Assembly: GCF_001940165.2 (NCBI RefSeq)
Contig: NZ_CP135162.1
Coordinates: 1 to 64,000, forward strand
DNA: 64,000 bases
DNA from: Roseburia sp. 831b
GTDB lineage: Bacteria > Bacillota > Clostridia > Lachnospirales > Lachnospiraceae
Direction of reading: 5' to 3'
A program made the translations under genes and the position numbers. The notes below the pieces were generated by a model. It ran no database searches. It had not been told where the DNA came from and saw only the letters and a program-made list of their open reading frames with translations. This document shows, in pieces, positions 8,923 through 16,653 of the stretch. Position 1 is the first letter of the stretch, and every line of letters begins with the position of its first letter.

Positions 8923-9981
8923 ATGAGCAGACAGTCAGAGGCTAGAAAACAGAAAAGGAAAAAGGAGTTGAGAAGGCAGATTTTTTCACTGGCAGGTTTC
9001 CTTTGTGTGATACTTGTAATTGGGATTCTGGTAAAAGTAAATACAGGAAAGTCACCGAAAAATGAGATTGAAGCAGACTTAGGAGATACCGAGTACGTGG
9101 CGCAGGATGAATCAGCCACGGAAGACGAAGCAGCAGCCACGGCATCCGTAGAAGAAAATACGGAGGCGGCAAAGGTATTTTCTGCGCAGGAGACACCGGA
9201 AACTACAAATGTAGGTGATGGGATTGTAAGTGAACATGCTGTCTTAATTGACCTGGATAACGGAAATATTGTGTCACAGAAGGGCGCAAATGAGCGTATT
9301 AATCCGGCCTCGATGACAAAGGTGCTGACGGTTCTTGTGGCGGCAGAACATGTAAAGGATTTGGATGATACCTTCACGTTTACTTTAGATGTGACAGACT
9401 ATGCCTATATCAATGACTGCAGTACGGCAGGTTTCCTGGAGGGTGAGACGGTTACGGTTCGTGATTTGTTCTATGGAACCATTCTGCCATCCGGTGGCGA
9501 CGCTGCGGTAGGACTTGCAACGTATGTTGCAGGCTCCCAGGAAGCGTTTGTGGAGATGATGAATGAAAAGGTAAAAGAATTAGGACTGTCTGATTCTGCC
9601 CATTTTACAAACTGTGTCGGTATCTATGATGATGATCTGTATTGTACCACCTATGATATGGCAATGATTTTAGAAGCTGCGATGAACAATGAGTTATGTA
9701 GGGAGGTTCTGTCTACACATTGTTACAAGACGTCTGCGACAGAGCAGCATCCGGAAGGAATTGTAATCTCCAACTGGTTCCTGCGCAGGATTGAGGATAA
9801 AGAAACACTTGGAACCGTTGTCTGTGGAAAAACAGGTTACGTGGTGCAGGCAGGAAGCTGTGCGGCAAGTTACGGAGAAGCACCGGACGGTCATGGTTAT
9901 GTCTGTGTGACGGCAGGTTCTTCTAGCAGCTGGCAGTGTATTTATGATCAGGTAGCCTTATATGATTCTGTATTTCAATAA
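8923..9981 (+). CDS. D-alanyl-D-alanine carboxypeptidase (peptidase S11)
   Basis: 352-aa low-molecular-weight penicillin-binding protein that trims the terminal D-Ala of peptidoglycan stem peptides outside the membrane. A basic N-terminus (1-19) and one membrane anchor (about 20-37) are followed by an acidic, Ala/Glu-rich linker (50-95) and the serine-peptidase domain with PASMTK (Ser and Lys at about 130-133), SGGD in place of SxN (about 190) and CGKTG (about 302). It lacks the long C-terminal beta domain of DacA. Single-gene unit with terminator-like hairpin behind it. Confidence 0.88.
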   Translation: MSRQSEARKQKRKKELRRQIFSLAGFLCVILVIGILVKVNTGKSPKNEIEADLGDTEYVAQDESATEDEAAATASVEENTEAAKVFSAQETPETTNVGDGIVSEHAVLIDLDNGNIVSQKGANERINPASMTKVLTVLVAAEHVKDLDDTFTFTLDVTDYAYINDCSTAGFLEGETVTVRDLFYGTILPSGGDAAVGLATYVAGSQEAFVEMMNEKVKELGLSDSAHFTNCVGIYDDDLYCTTYDMAMILEAAMNNELCREVLSTHCYKTSATEQHPEGIVISNWFLRRIEDKETLGTVVCGKTGYVVQAGSCAASYGEAPDGHGYVCVTAGSSSSWQCIYDQVALYDSVFQ

Positions 9982-10006
9982 AAGATAAAAATGGCTTAAA
10001 ATAAGG

Positions 10007-10041
10007 GCGGTGCGTGACGTTGTTCATGCATCGCTTTAAAT
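10007..10041 (+). terminator. Carboxypeptidase gene terminator
   Basis: 11-bp stem GCGGTGCGTGA (10007-10017) with TCATGCATCGC (10024-10034), then TTTAAATTT. Confidence 0.6.
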
Positions 10042-10056
10042 TTCTAAAAAAAGTTG

Positions 10057-10084
10057 TTGACAAATGAAAAGAAGTTTGTATAAT
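10057..10084 (+). promoter_or_regulatory. Promoter upstream of peptide-binding protein leader
   Basis: TTGACA (10057-10062), 16-bp spacer, TATAAT (10079-10084), consensus at both boxes. About 220 bp before the gene it serves, leaving a long leader. Confidence 0.75.
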
Positions 10085-10090
10085 AAAAAA

Positions 10091-10164
10091 CAAGTGTTCG
10101 TGATACACAGACACAAAGCGTTGCGACGGTGCAATAGACGAAGACGTCTATCCGCACTTTTTTT
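10091..10164 (+). ncRNA. Terminated leader or small RNA upstream of peptide-binding gene
   Basis: From the predicted start point (about 10091) the transcript would run into a strong terminator: GTGC and TAGACG pairing with CGTCTA and GCAC (10129-10157) followed by seven T. The 5' part can form another small hairpin (GTGTTCGTGATACAC). The open reading frame begins only at 10304, so this is either an attenuated leader controlling the binding-protein gene or an independent small RNA of about 75 nt. It does not match a riboswitch class I recognise. Confidence 0.5.
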
Positions 10165-10303
10165 ATTCTTATTTCACTTTAACGTGATAAAACTACAAAA
10201 CAACAAGGTGTTAATGGGAGAGAGAATTGTCGGACGAATCATGAATTTGACGTAAGCTATCAGGCAGCGTACGTTGAAGATAAATTTTTTAGGAGGAAAA
10301 ATT

Positions 10304-12472
10304 ATGAAGAAAAAAGTGGTAAGTGCAATGCTCATCGTAGCAATGAGTGCTAGCCTTGTAGGCTGTGGCAAAGGTTCCGCAGATGCAAATACAAGCAGCA
10401 ACGCACAGACAGAAGAAGGCACAGAGAGTGCTGGGGCATCAGATGCCAACTATGACGCAACATCCAGTGAAATCTATGATGCACAGTTAGGAGATTTCTA
10501 TGAGGCATATCAGAAAGTGGACGATGCATCATCTGTATCTGAGAAATATGCATTAGAAGCAGTTGCAGAAGCAAAATTATTAGAGTCAGGTGTTATGCTT
10601 CCAACACGAACACGTGGTGGTATGTATGCAATCTCCAGAGTGGCTCCAAGAACTGTTGACTATACATTATGGGGAAATGACTACGAAAGATTCCATCAGG
10701 CTCTTGTTGCTACGGATTATATCAAAGCAGCAGACAGAGCAGAGATGAAAGCAAAATGGGCTGAGTTAAAAGGAACAGGAACCTATGAAGACTGGGCAAA
10801 ATCTTATCTTCAGGAAAAAGGATATACATTAAAAGATACCTACAATTATGTATATCCATCAGATCCTGTAACATGGGATGTACTTGCTACTTCTTTATCA
10901 GCAGATAGTGAAGCAATCATCAATACTTATGATGGTTTGATGGAATATGACTGTGAAGGAACACTTCAGCCAGCATTAGCAGAAAGCTACGAAGTATCGG
11001 ATGACGGATTAACTTATACATTCAAGCTTCGTGAAGGTGTGAAATGGGTTGATTCCCAGGGAAGAGAAGTTGCTGATGTAACAGCAGACGACTTCGTTGC
11101 CGGTATGCAGCATATGATGGATGCACAGGGTGGTCTGGAATACTTAGTAGAAGGTATCATCAAGAATGCATCTGAATATATTGATGGATCTGTAACAGAC
11201 TTCTCCCAGGTTGGTGTAAAGGCTGTTGATGATTACACCGTAGAATATGACTTAGAGGCACCATGTACTTACTTCACAACTATGCTTGGTTATGGTGTAT
11301 TTGCTCCAATGAGCAGAACCTACTATGAATCACAGGGTGGTAAATTCGGTCAGGAATATGATTCCTCCGCATCCGATTATACATACGGTAAAGACCCTAA
11401 CTCCATCGCTTACTGTGGACCATATCTTGTAACAAATGCAACTGCTAAGAATACTATTGTATTCCAGGCAAATGATTCTTACTGGAACAAAGATAACATC
11501 AACATCAAGACTCTTACATGGGTTTACAATGATGGTACTGATGTTACAAAGACATACACAGATTTGAAATCCGGCGTGTTAGACGGAGCTAACTTAAATA
11601 CTTCAACAATTGAGACTGCAAAGACAGACGGTTTATTTGATGATTACGCTTATGTTACAGATACAGAAGCAACTTCTTACATGGCATTCTACAACTTAAA
11701 CCGTGCAGCATTTGCAAATACAAATGATGATACAACAGTTGTATCCAGCGAGACAGATGAACAGAAAGCGCAGACAAATGCAGCTCTTCAGAATGTTCAC
11801 TTCCGTAGAGCAATTTCCTTCGGTGTAGACAGAGCTTCTTACAACGCACAGGTTACAGGTGAGGATTTGAAATATAATTCTCTTAGAAATGGTTACACAC
11901 CTGGTACATTCGTATCCCTTGATGAGGATGTTACAATTGATATCAACGGTGAAGAGACTACATTCCCAGCAGGAACATACTATGGTGAAATCGAGCAGGC
12001 TCAGATTGATGCTGATGGTGTTAAGATTAAAGTTTGGGATTCTACAGCAGATGAAGGAAACGGTTCTTCCGATGGATTCGATGGATGGTATAGCCCAGAG
12101 AACGCTATGGAAGAGTTAAATACAGCAATCGACGAATTAAAGGCTGACGGTGTTACCATTGATGCTGACAACCCAGTTGTTCTTGATTTGCCTTATGCAT
12201 CTAACGATGAAAGATATACAAATATGGCAAACGCTTACAAACAGTCCTTAGAGGCTTCCTTAGAAGGTCTTGTAAAAGTAAACTTAGTAGCAGCAAATAG
12301 CAACGATGAATGGTATTATGCAGGATACTACACAAGCTATGGATATGAAGCTAACTACGATATCTATGACTTATCCGGATGGGGTCCTGACTACGGTGAT
12401 CCTAAGACCTACCTTGATACCTTCTTACCTGATTACGCAGGTTACATGGTTCGTACACTTGGTATTTTCTAA
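10304..12472 (+). CDS. Oligopeptide ABC transporter binding lipoprotein, circularly permuted
   Basis: 722-aa extracellular solute-binding protein of family 5 (OppA-like). A lipobox LVGC puts the lipid anchor on Cys21, followed by a Ser/Asn/Glu linker. The core WDVLATS...NTYDGLMEYD starts near residue 186, the usual N-terminal lobe, and the protein ends shortly after GWGPDYGDPKTYLDT (about 694), a motif that in ordinary OppA is followed by about 100 more residues. Those missing residues seem to be at the front: residues 58-130 (YALEAVAEAKLLESGVMLP, YAISRVAPRTV) resemble the usual C-terminal segment. AGGAGG precedes ATG 10304. No permease or ATPase genes are nearby, so partners are elsewhere. 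High-quality codons suggest strong expression. Confidence 0.88.
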   Translation: MKKKVVSAMLIVAMSASLVGCGKGSADANTSSNAQTEEGTESAGASDANYDATSSEIYDAQLGDFYEAYQKVDDASSVSEKYALEAVAEAKLLESGVMLPTRTRGGMYAISRVAPRTVDYTLWGNDYERFHQALVATDYIKAADRAEMKAKWAELKGTGTYEDWAKSYLQEKGYTLKDTYNYVYPSDPVTWDVLATSLSADSEAIINTYDGLMEYDCEGTLQPALAESYEVSDDGLTYTFKLREGVKWVDSQGREVADVTADDFVAGMQHMMDAQGGLEYLVEGIIKNASEYIDGSVTDFSQVGVKAVDDYTVEYDLEAPCTYFTTMLGYGVFAPMSRTYYESQGGKFGQEYDSSASDYTYGKDPNSIAYCGPYLVTNATAKNTIVFQANDSYWNKDNINIKTLTWVYNDGTDVTKTYTDLKSGVLDGANLNTSTIETAKTDGLFDDYAYVTDTEATSYMAFYNLNRAAFANTNDDTTVVSSETDEQKAQTNAALQNVHFRRAISFGVDRASYNAQVTGEDLKYNSLRNGYTPGTFVSLDEDVTIDINGEETTFPAGTYYGEIEQAQIDADGVKIKVWDSTADEGNGSSDGFDGWYSPENAMEELNTAIDELKADGVTIDADNPVVLDLPYASNDERYTNMANAYKQSLEASLEGLVKVNLVAANSNDEWYYAGYYTSYGYEANYDIYDLSGWGPDYGDPKTYLDTFLPDYAGYMVRTLGIF

Positions 12473-12509
12473 ATTCTGTTAGTTGCCTGAGTAACAGAAT
12501 CAGTTTGAG

Positions 12510-12545
12510 ACAAAGGAGCTGTCACTTCGGTGGCAGTTCCTTTGT
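12510..12545 (+). terminator. Terminator after peptide-binding gene
   Basis: ACAAAGGAGCTGTCAC, loop TTCG, GTGGCAGTTCCTTTGT: nearly perfect 16-bp stem with a stable tetraloop. A second perfect hairpin, ATTCTGTTA (12473-12481) with TAACAGAAT (12492-12500), starts directly after the stop codon. Confidence 0.75.
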
Positions 12546-12627
12546 TAGTTAAAAGATAGATGTAATTTTAAACAGAACACTTGTATTTTGTTGCAGGTAA
12601 AAGAAAAAATCTAGTGGAAGGAATAAG

Positions 12628-12687
12628 TTCCATGAATTGTGAAAAAGATTATCTTATGGTATAATAATTTTATTACAATTCATGGAA
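12628..12687 (+). promoter_or_regulatory. SDR gene promoter bracketed by 13-bp inverted repeat
   Basis: TTGTGA (12637-12642), 17-bp spacer and TATAAT (12660-12665). Perfect arms TTCCATGAATTGT (12628-12640) and ACAATTCATGGAA (12675-12687) flank the promoter: the left arm covers the -35, the right arm the transcription start. This suggests an operator pair for a dimeric regulator; the right arm followed by TTTTTTG could also form a terminator-like hairpin. Confidence 0.6.
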
Positions 12688-12720
12688 TTTTTTGTTATAG
12701 AGGAGGGAAGAAGGGAGAAC

Positions 12721-13497
12721 ATGAAAAAACATTTTGCAGTGGTAACAGGTGCCAGTTCAGGCATTGGAAAAGAGTTTGCAAGACAGCTCGCAAGGGAGGG
12801 ATATCCGTTGGTGCTGGTGGCAAGAAGAAAGGAACGCCTAGAAGAACTCAAAGCAGAATTAGAGAAAAAAGGCACCACATGTCTTTTGATTACGGCAGAC
12901 CTTTCGAAAACAGCAGAATGTATTCGATTGGTGGAAGAATTAGAAGAGATACCGGTTTCTATCTTTATTAACAATGCGGGATTTGGGGACTGTGGATCCT
13001 TTTTGGATACGGATGCCAAGAAGGAACTTGAAATGATAGACGTCAACATCAAAGCCATGCATCTATTAATGAAGAAAATGCTTTATAGCATGGAACAACA
13101 GGGGCACGGTTATCTTTTAAATGTGGCATCTTCGGCGGGACTGCTTCCGGCAGGACCATACATGGCGACCTACTATGCAACCAAAGCTTATGTGGCAAGT
13201 CTGACACGTGCCGTGGCAGCAGAGCTAAAGCAGAAGAACAGCAACGTGTATGTCGGTGCACTTTGTCCGGGACCGGTTGACACAGAGTTTAATGATGTCG
13301 CAAATGTAGAGTTTGCATTGCCGGGAATTACGCCGGAATATTGTGCGTCTTATGCAATCAGTCAGATGAAACGCCGTAAGACGGTGATTGTGCCGACGCT
13401 TACGCTAAAGGCTGCGACAACTTTTGCAAGATTCATCCCACAGAAGCTTTTGATTGATATTGTGGGGCATCAGCAGAAGAAGAAGTTAACAAAATAA
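12721..13497 (+). CDS. Short-chain dehydrogenase/reductase
   Basis: 258-aa NAD(P)-dependent oxidoreductase of the classical SDR family. Visible are the cofactor motif TGASSGIG (residues 9-16), NNAG (about 85-88), the catalytic Ser in VASSAG and YATK (catalytic Tyr and Lys), and PGPV after the cofactor site. A basic C-terminus ends the protein. ATG 12721 follows a strong GGAGGGAAGAAGGGAG region; the longer frame from 12682 would include that SD. Substrate unknown; related proteins are annotated as YqjQ-like or as acyl-ketone reductases. Monocistronic, with a promoter inside a symmetrical operator-like repeat. Confidence 0.85.
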   Translation: MKKHFAVVTGASSGIGKEFARQLAREGYPLVLVARRKERLEELKAELEKKGTTCLLITADLSKTAECIRLVEELEEIPVSIFINNAGFGDCGSFLDTDAKKELEMIDVNIKAMHLLMKKMLYSMEQQGHGYLLNVASSAGLLPAGPYMATYYATKAYVASLTRAVAAELKQKNSNVYVGALCPGPVDTEFNDVANVEFALPGITPEYCASYAISQMKRRKTVIVPTLTLKAATTFARFIPQKLLIDIVGHQQKKKLTK

Positions 13498-13612
13498 CAG
13501 AAGTCAGTTATATATAGAAGAAAAAGATTTCAAAATGGGATTGACTTTTGAAAAAATTGGGTACAAAATCAAGGAAAACAAATGAAATTTGTAAAAATAG
13601 GGGAATGAGAGA

Positions 13613-14668
13613 ATGTTTTCAAAATCAAATGACAAAGAATTACTTGAGGCACTTGCTGGATTAAGACCGGCAGATTACACGAAAAAACCGGAGCTGGCTG
13701 CAATTTATGCAAGACTGGTAAACGGACGGAAAGAGTTTGCGAAAGTTTACGAAAAAGATAAGGAAGTAGTGGAACAGTTAGGTTCCTTAGATCAGGACTT
13801 AGCACAGCACATCAAGACCTTAGAAGCACTTTCTTCACATGTAGCGGCAGCATCGGAAAAGATTTATGATGCAACATCTGAGACCACTTCTGTGGCAGAG
13901 CGTGTATCACAGCAGCATGAAGAGCTGACCAATACCATTATCAGTGCTTCTGAGGAGACGAGTGATGTATACAAGAAGATTGATGAGGGGCAGAATGAGT
14001 TAAATAACATCAGAGAGTTATCCAACCAGACCATCGAGATGTCAAAAGCGATGCAAAAGGATATGGATCAGCTGTCGGATGTGATTTTACATATGAATGA
14101 GGTAATTGAAGGTATCAATTCGATTTCTTCACAGACAAATCTTCTTGCATTAAACGCTTCTATCGAGGCTGCAAGAGCAGGGGAAGCAGGAAAAGGTTTT
14201 GCGGTTGTAGCAGACGAGATCCGAAAACTTGCAGAAGAGACACAGAAACTGACCGGCGATATGGGACAGTTTGTAGAAGGAATCCGCGGAGCATCCGAGA
14301 AGAGCGTGACAAGTGCAAAGGATACCATTACGGCGCTCGGCAGCATGACAGAGAAGATTGAGAATGTCTGGAAATTGAATGAACAGAATCAGCAGAACGT
14401 ATCCCAGATTAACGACTCTATCAGTTCGCTTGCAGCAGTCAGTGAAGAAATCAGCAGTTCCATGACGGAGATGGAAAATGAGGCAGGAAACATCAAAGAA
14501 CAGTGTGAGACATTAAAAGACGATTCTGCGAAGATGTCCGACGTCACAGATGCATTGGCAGATGTTGCAAGACCGGTACCTGTGATTAAAAATACATTAG
14601 AGGATGCAGCACAGATTATGGACGGAATGTCCAAAGATGTGTTCTATGCACAGACAACGGAAAAATAA
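13613..14668 (+). CDS. Soluble methyl-accepting chemotaxis-type protein
   Basis: 351-aa cytoplasmic signal transducer without membrane segments. The conserved hairpin tip that contacts CheA and CheW is clear at about residues 165-200 ([26 protein letters not shown] followed by [13 protein letters not shown] in the same stretch). The N-terminal 90 residues lack a recognised sensor domain and are predicted helical. Two flanking helical arms carry Glu/Gln-rich segments typical of methylation regions. It probably joins receptor arrays or signals through a CheA-like kinase elsewhere in the genome. Confidence 0.88.
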   Translation: MFSKSNDKELLEALAGLRPADYTKKPELAAIYARLVNGRKEFAKVYEKDKEVVEQLGSLDQDLAQHIKTLEALSSHVAAASEKIYDATSETTSVAERVSQQHEELTNTIISASEETSDVYKKIDEGQNELNNIRELSNQTIEMSKAMQKDMDQLSDVILHMNEVIEGINSISSQTNLLALNASIEAARAGEAGKGFAVVADEIRKLAEETQKLTGDMGQFVEGIRGASEKSVTSAKDTITALGSMTEKIENVWKLNEQNQQNVSQINDSISSLAAVSEEISSSMTEMENEAGNIKEQCETLKDDSAKMSDVTDALADVARPVPVIKNTLEDAAQIMDGMSKDVFYAQTTEK

Positions 14669-14697
14669 GAATAATTTTTGTGATTTTCCACATACTA
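14668..14697 (+). promoter_or_regulatory. Sigma-G-like promoter of spoVT
   Basis: AGAATA (14668-14673), 17-bp spacer and CATACTA (14691-14697). This matches the forespore sigma-G pattern (TGAATA, CATACTA) with one mismatch in the -35. Bacillus spoVT is transcribed by sigma-G, which supports the call. A hairpin AAGAGTG/CACTCTT (about 14724-14752) lies in the leader. Confidence 0.6.
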
Positions 14698-14779
14698 ACT
14701 CCATGACTAATATATAGCAGAAAAGAGTGAAACGTAATCCAAAACACTCTTAGAAAATGTGAAATTGGAGGAAAAAGTA

Positions 14780-15322
14780 GTGAAAGCCACAGGAATTGTA
14801 CGCAGAATAGATGATTTGGGACGTATTGTAGTACCGAAAGAAATTCGAAGAACATTAAGAATCCGGGAGGGAGATCCGCTGGAGATTTTTACGGACCGGG
14901 AAGGCGAGATTATTCTGAAGAAATATTCTCCGATTGGGGAACTCAGCCAGTTCGCAGTGCAGTATGCGGAGAGCTTAGCACAGACGACAGGGCATCTGGT
15001 ATGTATTGCGGATCGTGACCACATTATTGCAGCATCAGGTTCCGGAAAAAAGGATTTTGATGGAAAACCAATCAGCAAACAGTTAGAAACGTTAATTGAA
15101 GAACGTGGAAATGTGGTTGCACAAAAGGATTCCTCGGATTTTATCAAGGTCACATTAGACGATGCCGGAGATTTTGGGCAACAGGCAATCTGTACCATCA
15201 TCTGTGAAGGAGATGCCATCGGGGCAGTCATCCTTGCGGACAAAGAGGAGAAAATGGGTGAGACGGAGCGAAAGCTTGCTGCAGCTGCAGCTGGTTTTCT
15301 CGGTCGCCAGATGGAGCAATAG
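14780..15322 (+). CDS. spoVT: Stage V sporulation regulator SpoVT
   Basis: 180-aa AbrB-type DNA-binding protein that adjusts forespore gene expression. The N-terminal swapped-hairpin domain KATGIVRRIDDLGRIVVPKE, RTLRIREGDPLEI is diagnostic; the C-terminal half is the GAF-like domain of SpoVT. GTG at 14780 is chosen because GGAGGA (14767-14772) precedes it and because known SpoVT proteins begin with MKATGIVRRI; the upstream GTG 14759 would lie before the SD. Monocistronic, sigma-G-like promoter in front and a strong terminator behind. Its presence indicates a sporulating lineage. Confidence 0.93.
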   Translation: MKATGIVRRIDDLGRIVVPKEIRRTLRIREGDPLEIFTDREGEIILKKYSPIGELSQFAVQYAESLAQTTGHLVCIADRDHIIAASGSGKKDFDGKPISKQLETLIEERGNVVAQKDSSDFIKVTLDDAGDFGQQAICTIICEGDAIGAVILADKEEKMGETERKLAAAAAGFLGRQMEQ

Positions 15323-15370
15323 GAACAGGCTCTATTGGCTATCTCACAGGAACGATAAGATGTAAAAAAG

Positions 15371-15409
15371 TGGATGTCAGGCTTTTGAAAAGCTTGGCAT
15401 CCATTTTTT
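15371..15409 (+). terminator. spoVT terminator
   Basis: GGATGTCAGGCTTTT pairs with AAAGCTTGGCATCC, followed by ATTTTTTG. Confidence 0.85.
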
Positions 15410-15542
15410 GTCATATAAGTATTCCAGACCACCCTAATTTTTAGGTAGGGAAAGCTTAGTATTTTACCATATATTTCATTCCAGAAAAGTACAGCTTTTC
15501 GTGGAAAACAGTTGCGCAGTCCAACATTGGGTTGTAAAATAA

Positions 15543-15554
15543 GAACAAATGTAC
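15543..15554 (+). promoter_or_regulatory. Possible LexA box before repair genes
   Basis: GAACAAATGTAC differs by one base from the Firmicutes SOS core GAACnnnnGTTC, about 40 bp before the SbcD-like gene. A similar one-mismatch box precedes rarA (27912-27923). Confidence 0.3.
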
Positions 15555-15594
15555 TGGTATAGCAGACAAATATGGAAAAAGGGAGGGACAACAA

Positions 15595-16653
15595 ATGAGA
15601 TTTATGCATATATCGGATGTGCACCTTGGGGTAAAACCAGATCAGGGAAGGGCATGGAGTGAGCGAAGAACACAGGATATCTGGGATTCTTTTGCCGAGG
15701 TAATTGCAGTGGCAGCAAGAAAAAAGATAGAGTACCTGTTTATTACGGGAGACCTTTTTCATGCACAGCCCCTAAAAAGGGAGCTAAAAGAGGTGGGACG
15801 CCTGTTTGAACAGATTCCACAGACCAAGATTTTTCTGATTGCAGGCAATCATGATTATTTACAGCCAAAATCATATTATTTGTCCTATCCCTGGCCGGAC
15901 AATGTTTACTTTTTCCCAAAAGAAGAGGTGGAAGCAATCGATTTCCCAAAGGACAATATCACCGTGTATGGTTTGAGTTACTGGCACAGGGAAATCAGGG
16001 AGCGTCTTTACGATGAAGTAAGACCGGCGAATGGAAAACGAATCAATCTTTTCCTGGCACACGGGGGAGATGAAAAGCATATCCCATGCAACCCAACTAC
16101 GTTTGTAAACAATGGATTTGATTATACCATGATGGGGCATATTCACAAGGGCGGTCAGTTAATTCCAGGAAAAGTGACGATGGCGGGAGCGCTAGAGCCG
16201 ACCGACTGCAATGATTTTGGACCGCATGGTTATTGGATGGGAGAATTGGAAAAAGGACACTGTGTACTTCAGTTTTTCCCAATCCAAAAATGCCAGTACT
16301 GTGTGGAAACGTTTCCGGTTGAGCAAAAGACAACGGGGCGTGAGGTATTAGAATGGGCAAGAAACTTAATTCAGGAAAGTGAACCGTATCAGCTTTTTCG
16401 GATTCAGCTAAAAGGATATGCAGACCCGGATATGGAGTTTGGATTAGAGCGCATCGAGGCGTTAGAACAGGTGTTAGATGTAACATGTGATATTTTGCCA
16501 AACTACGATTATGAGAAATTAAAGGAAGAACATCAGAATACATTAGTGGAAGCATATATTACTTCCATGCAGGAAATGGAACAGACCAACATCACAAAAA
16601 AGGCATTAGAATATGGCGTAAGCGCCTTGTTAGGACATCAGATATGCAGATAA
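15595..16653 (+). CDS. SbcD/YhaO-like metallophosphoesterase
   Basis: 352-aa calcineurin-like phosphoesterase, probably a DNA repair nuclease subunit. Metal-binding motifs are in order: HISDVHLG (Asp8, His10), FITGDLFH, AGNHDYL (about 83-87), LAHGGD and MMGHIHKGG. The C-terminal 130 residues are the family's capping region. GGGAGGGA precedes the ATG. It overlaps the next gene by 10 bp, as YhaO and YhaN (and SbcD and SbcC) do, so both act in one complex. A possible LexA box lies upstream. Confidence 0.85.
   Translation: MRFMHISDVHLGVKPDQGRAWSERRTQDIWDSFAEVIAVAARKKIEYLFITGDLFHAQPLKRELKEVGRLFEQIPQTKIFLIAGNHDYLQPKSYYLSYPWPDNVYFFPKEEVEAIDFPKDNITVYGLSYWHREIRERLYDEVRPANGKRINLFLAHGGDEKHIPCNPTTFVNNGFDYTMMGHIHKGGQLIPGKVTMAGALEPTDCNDFGPHGYWMGELEKGHCVLQFFPIQKCQYCVETFPVEQKTTGREVLEWARNLIQESEPYQLFRIQLKGYADPDMEFGLERIEALEQVLDVTCDILPNYDYEKLKEEHQNTLVEAYITSMQEMEQTNITKKALEYGVSALLGHQICR

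Noticed and set aside
14707..15762. 351-aa frame on the minus strand opposite spoVT
   Set aside because: It is antisense to a well-supported gene, rich in rare codons and without family likeness.
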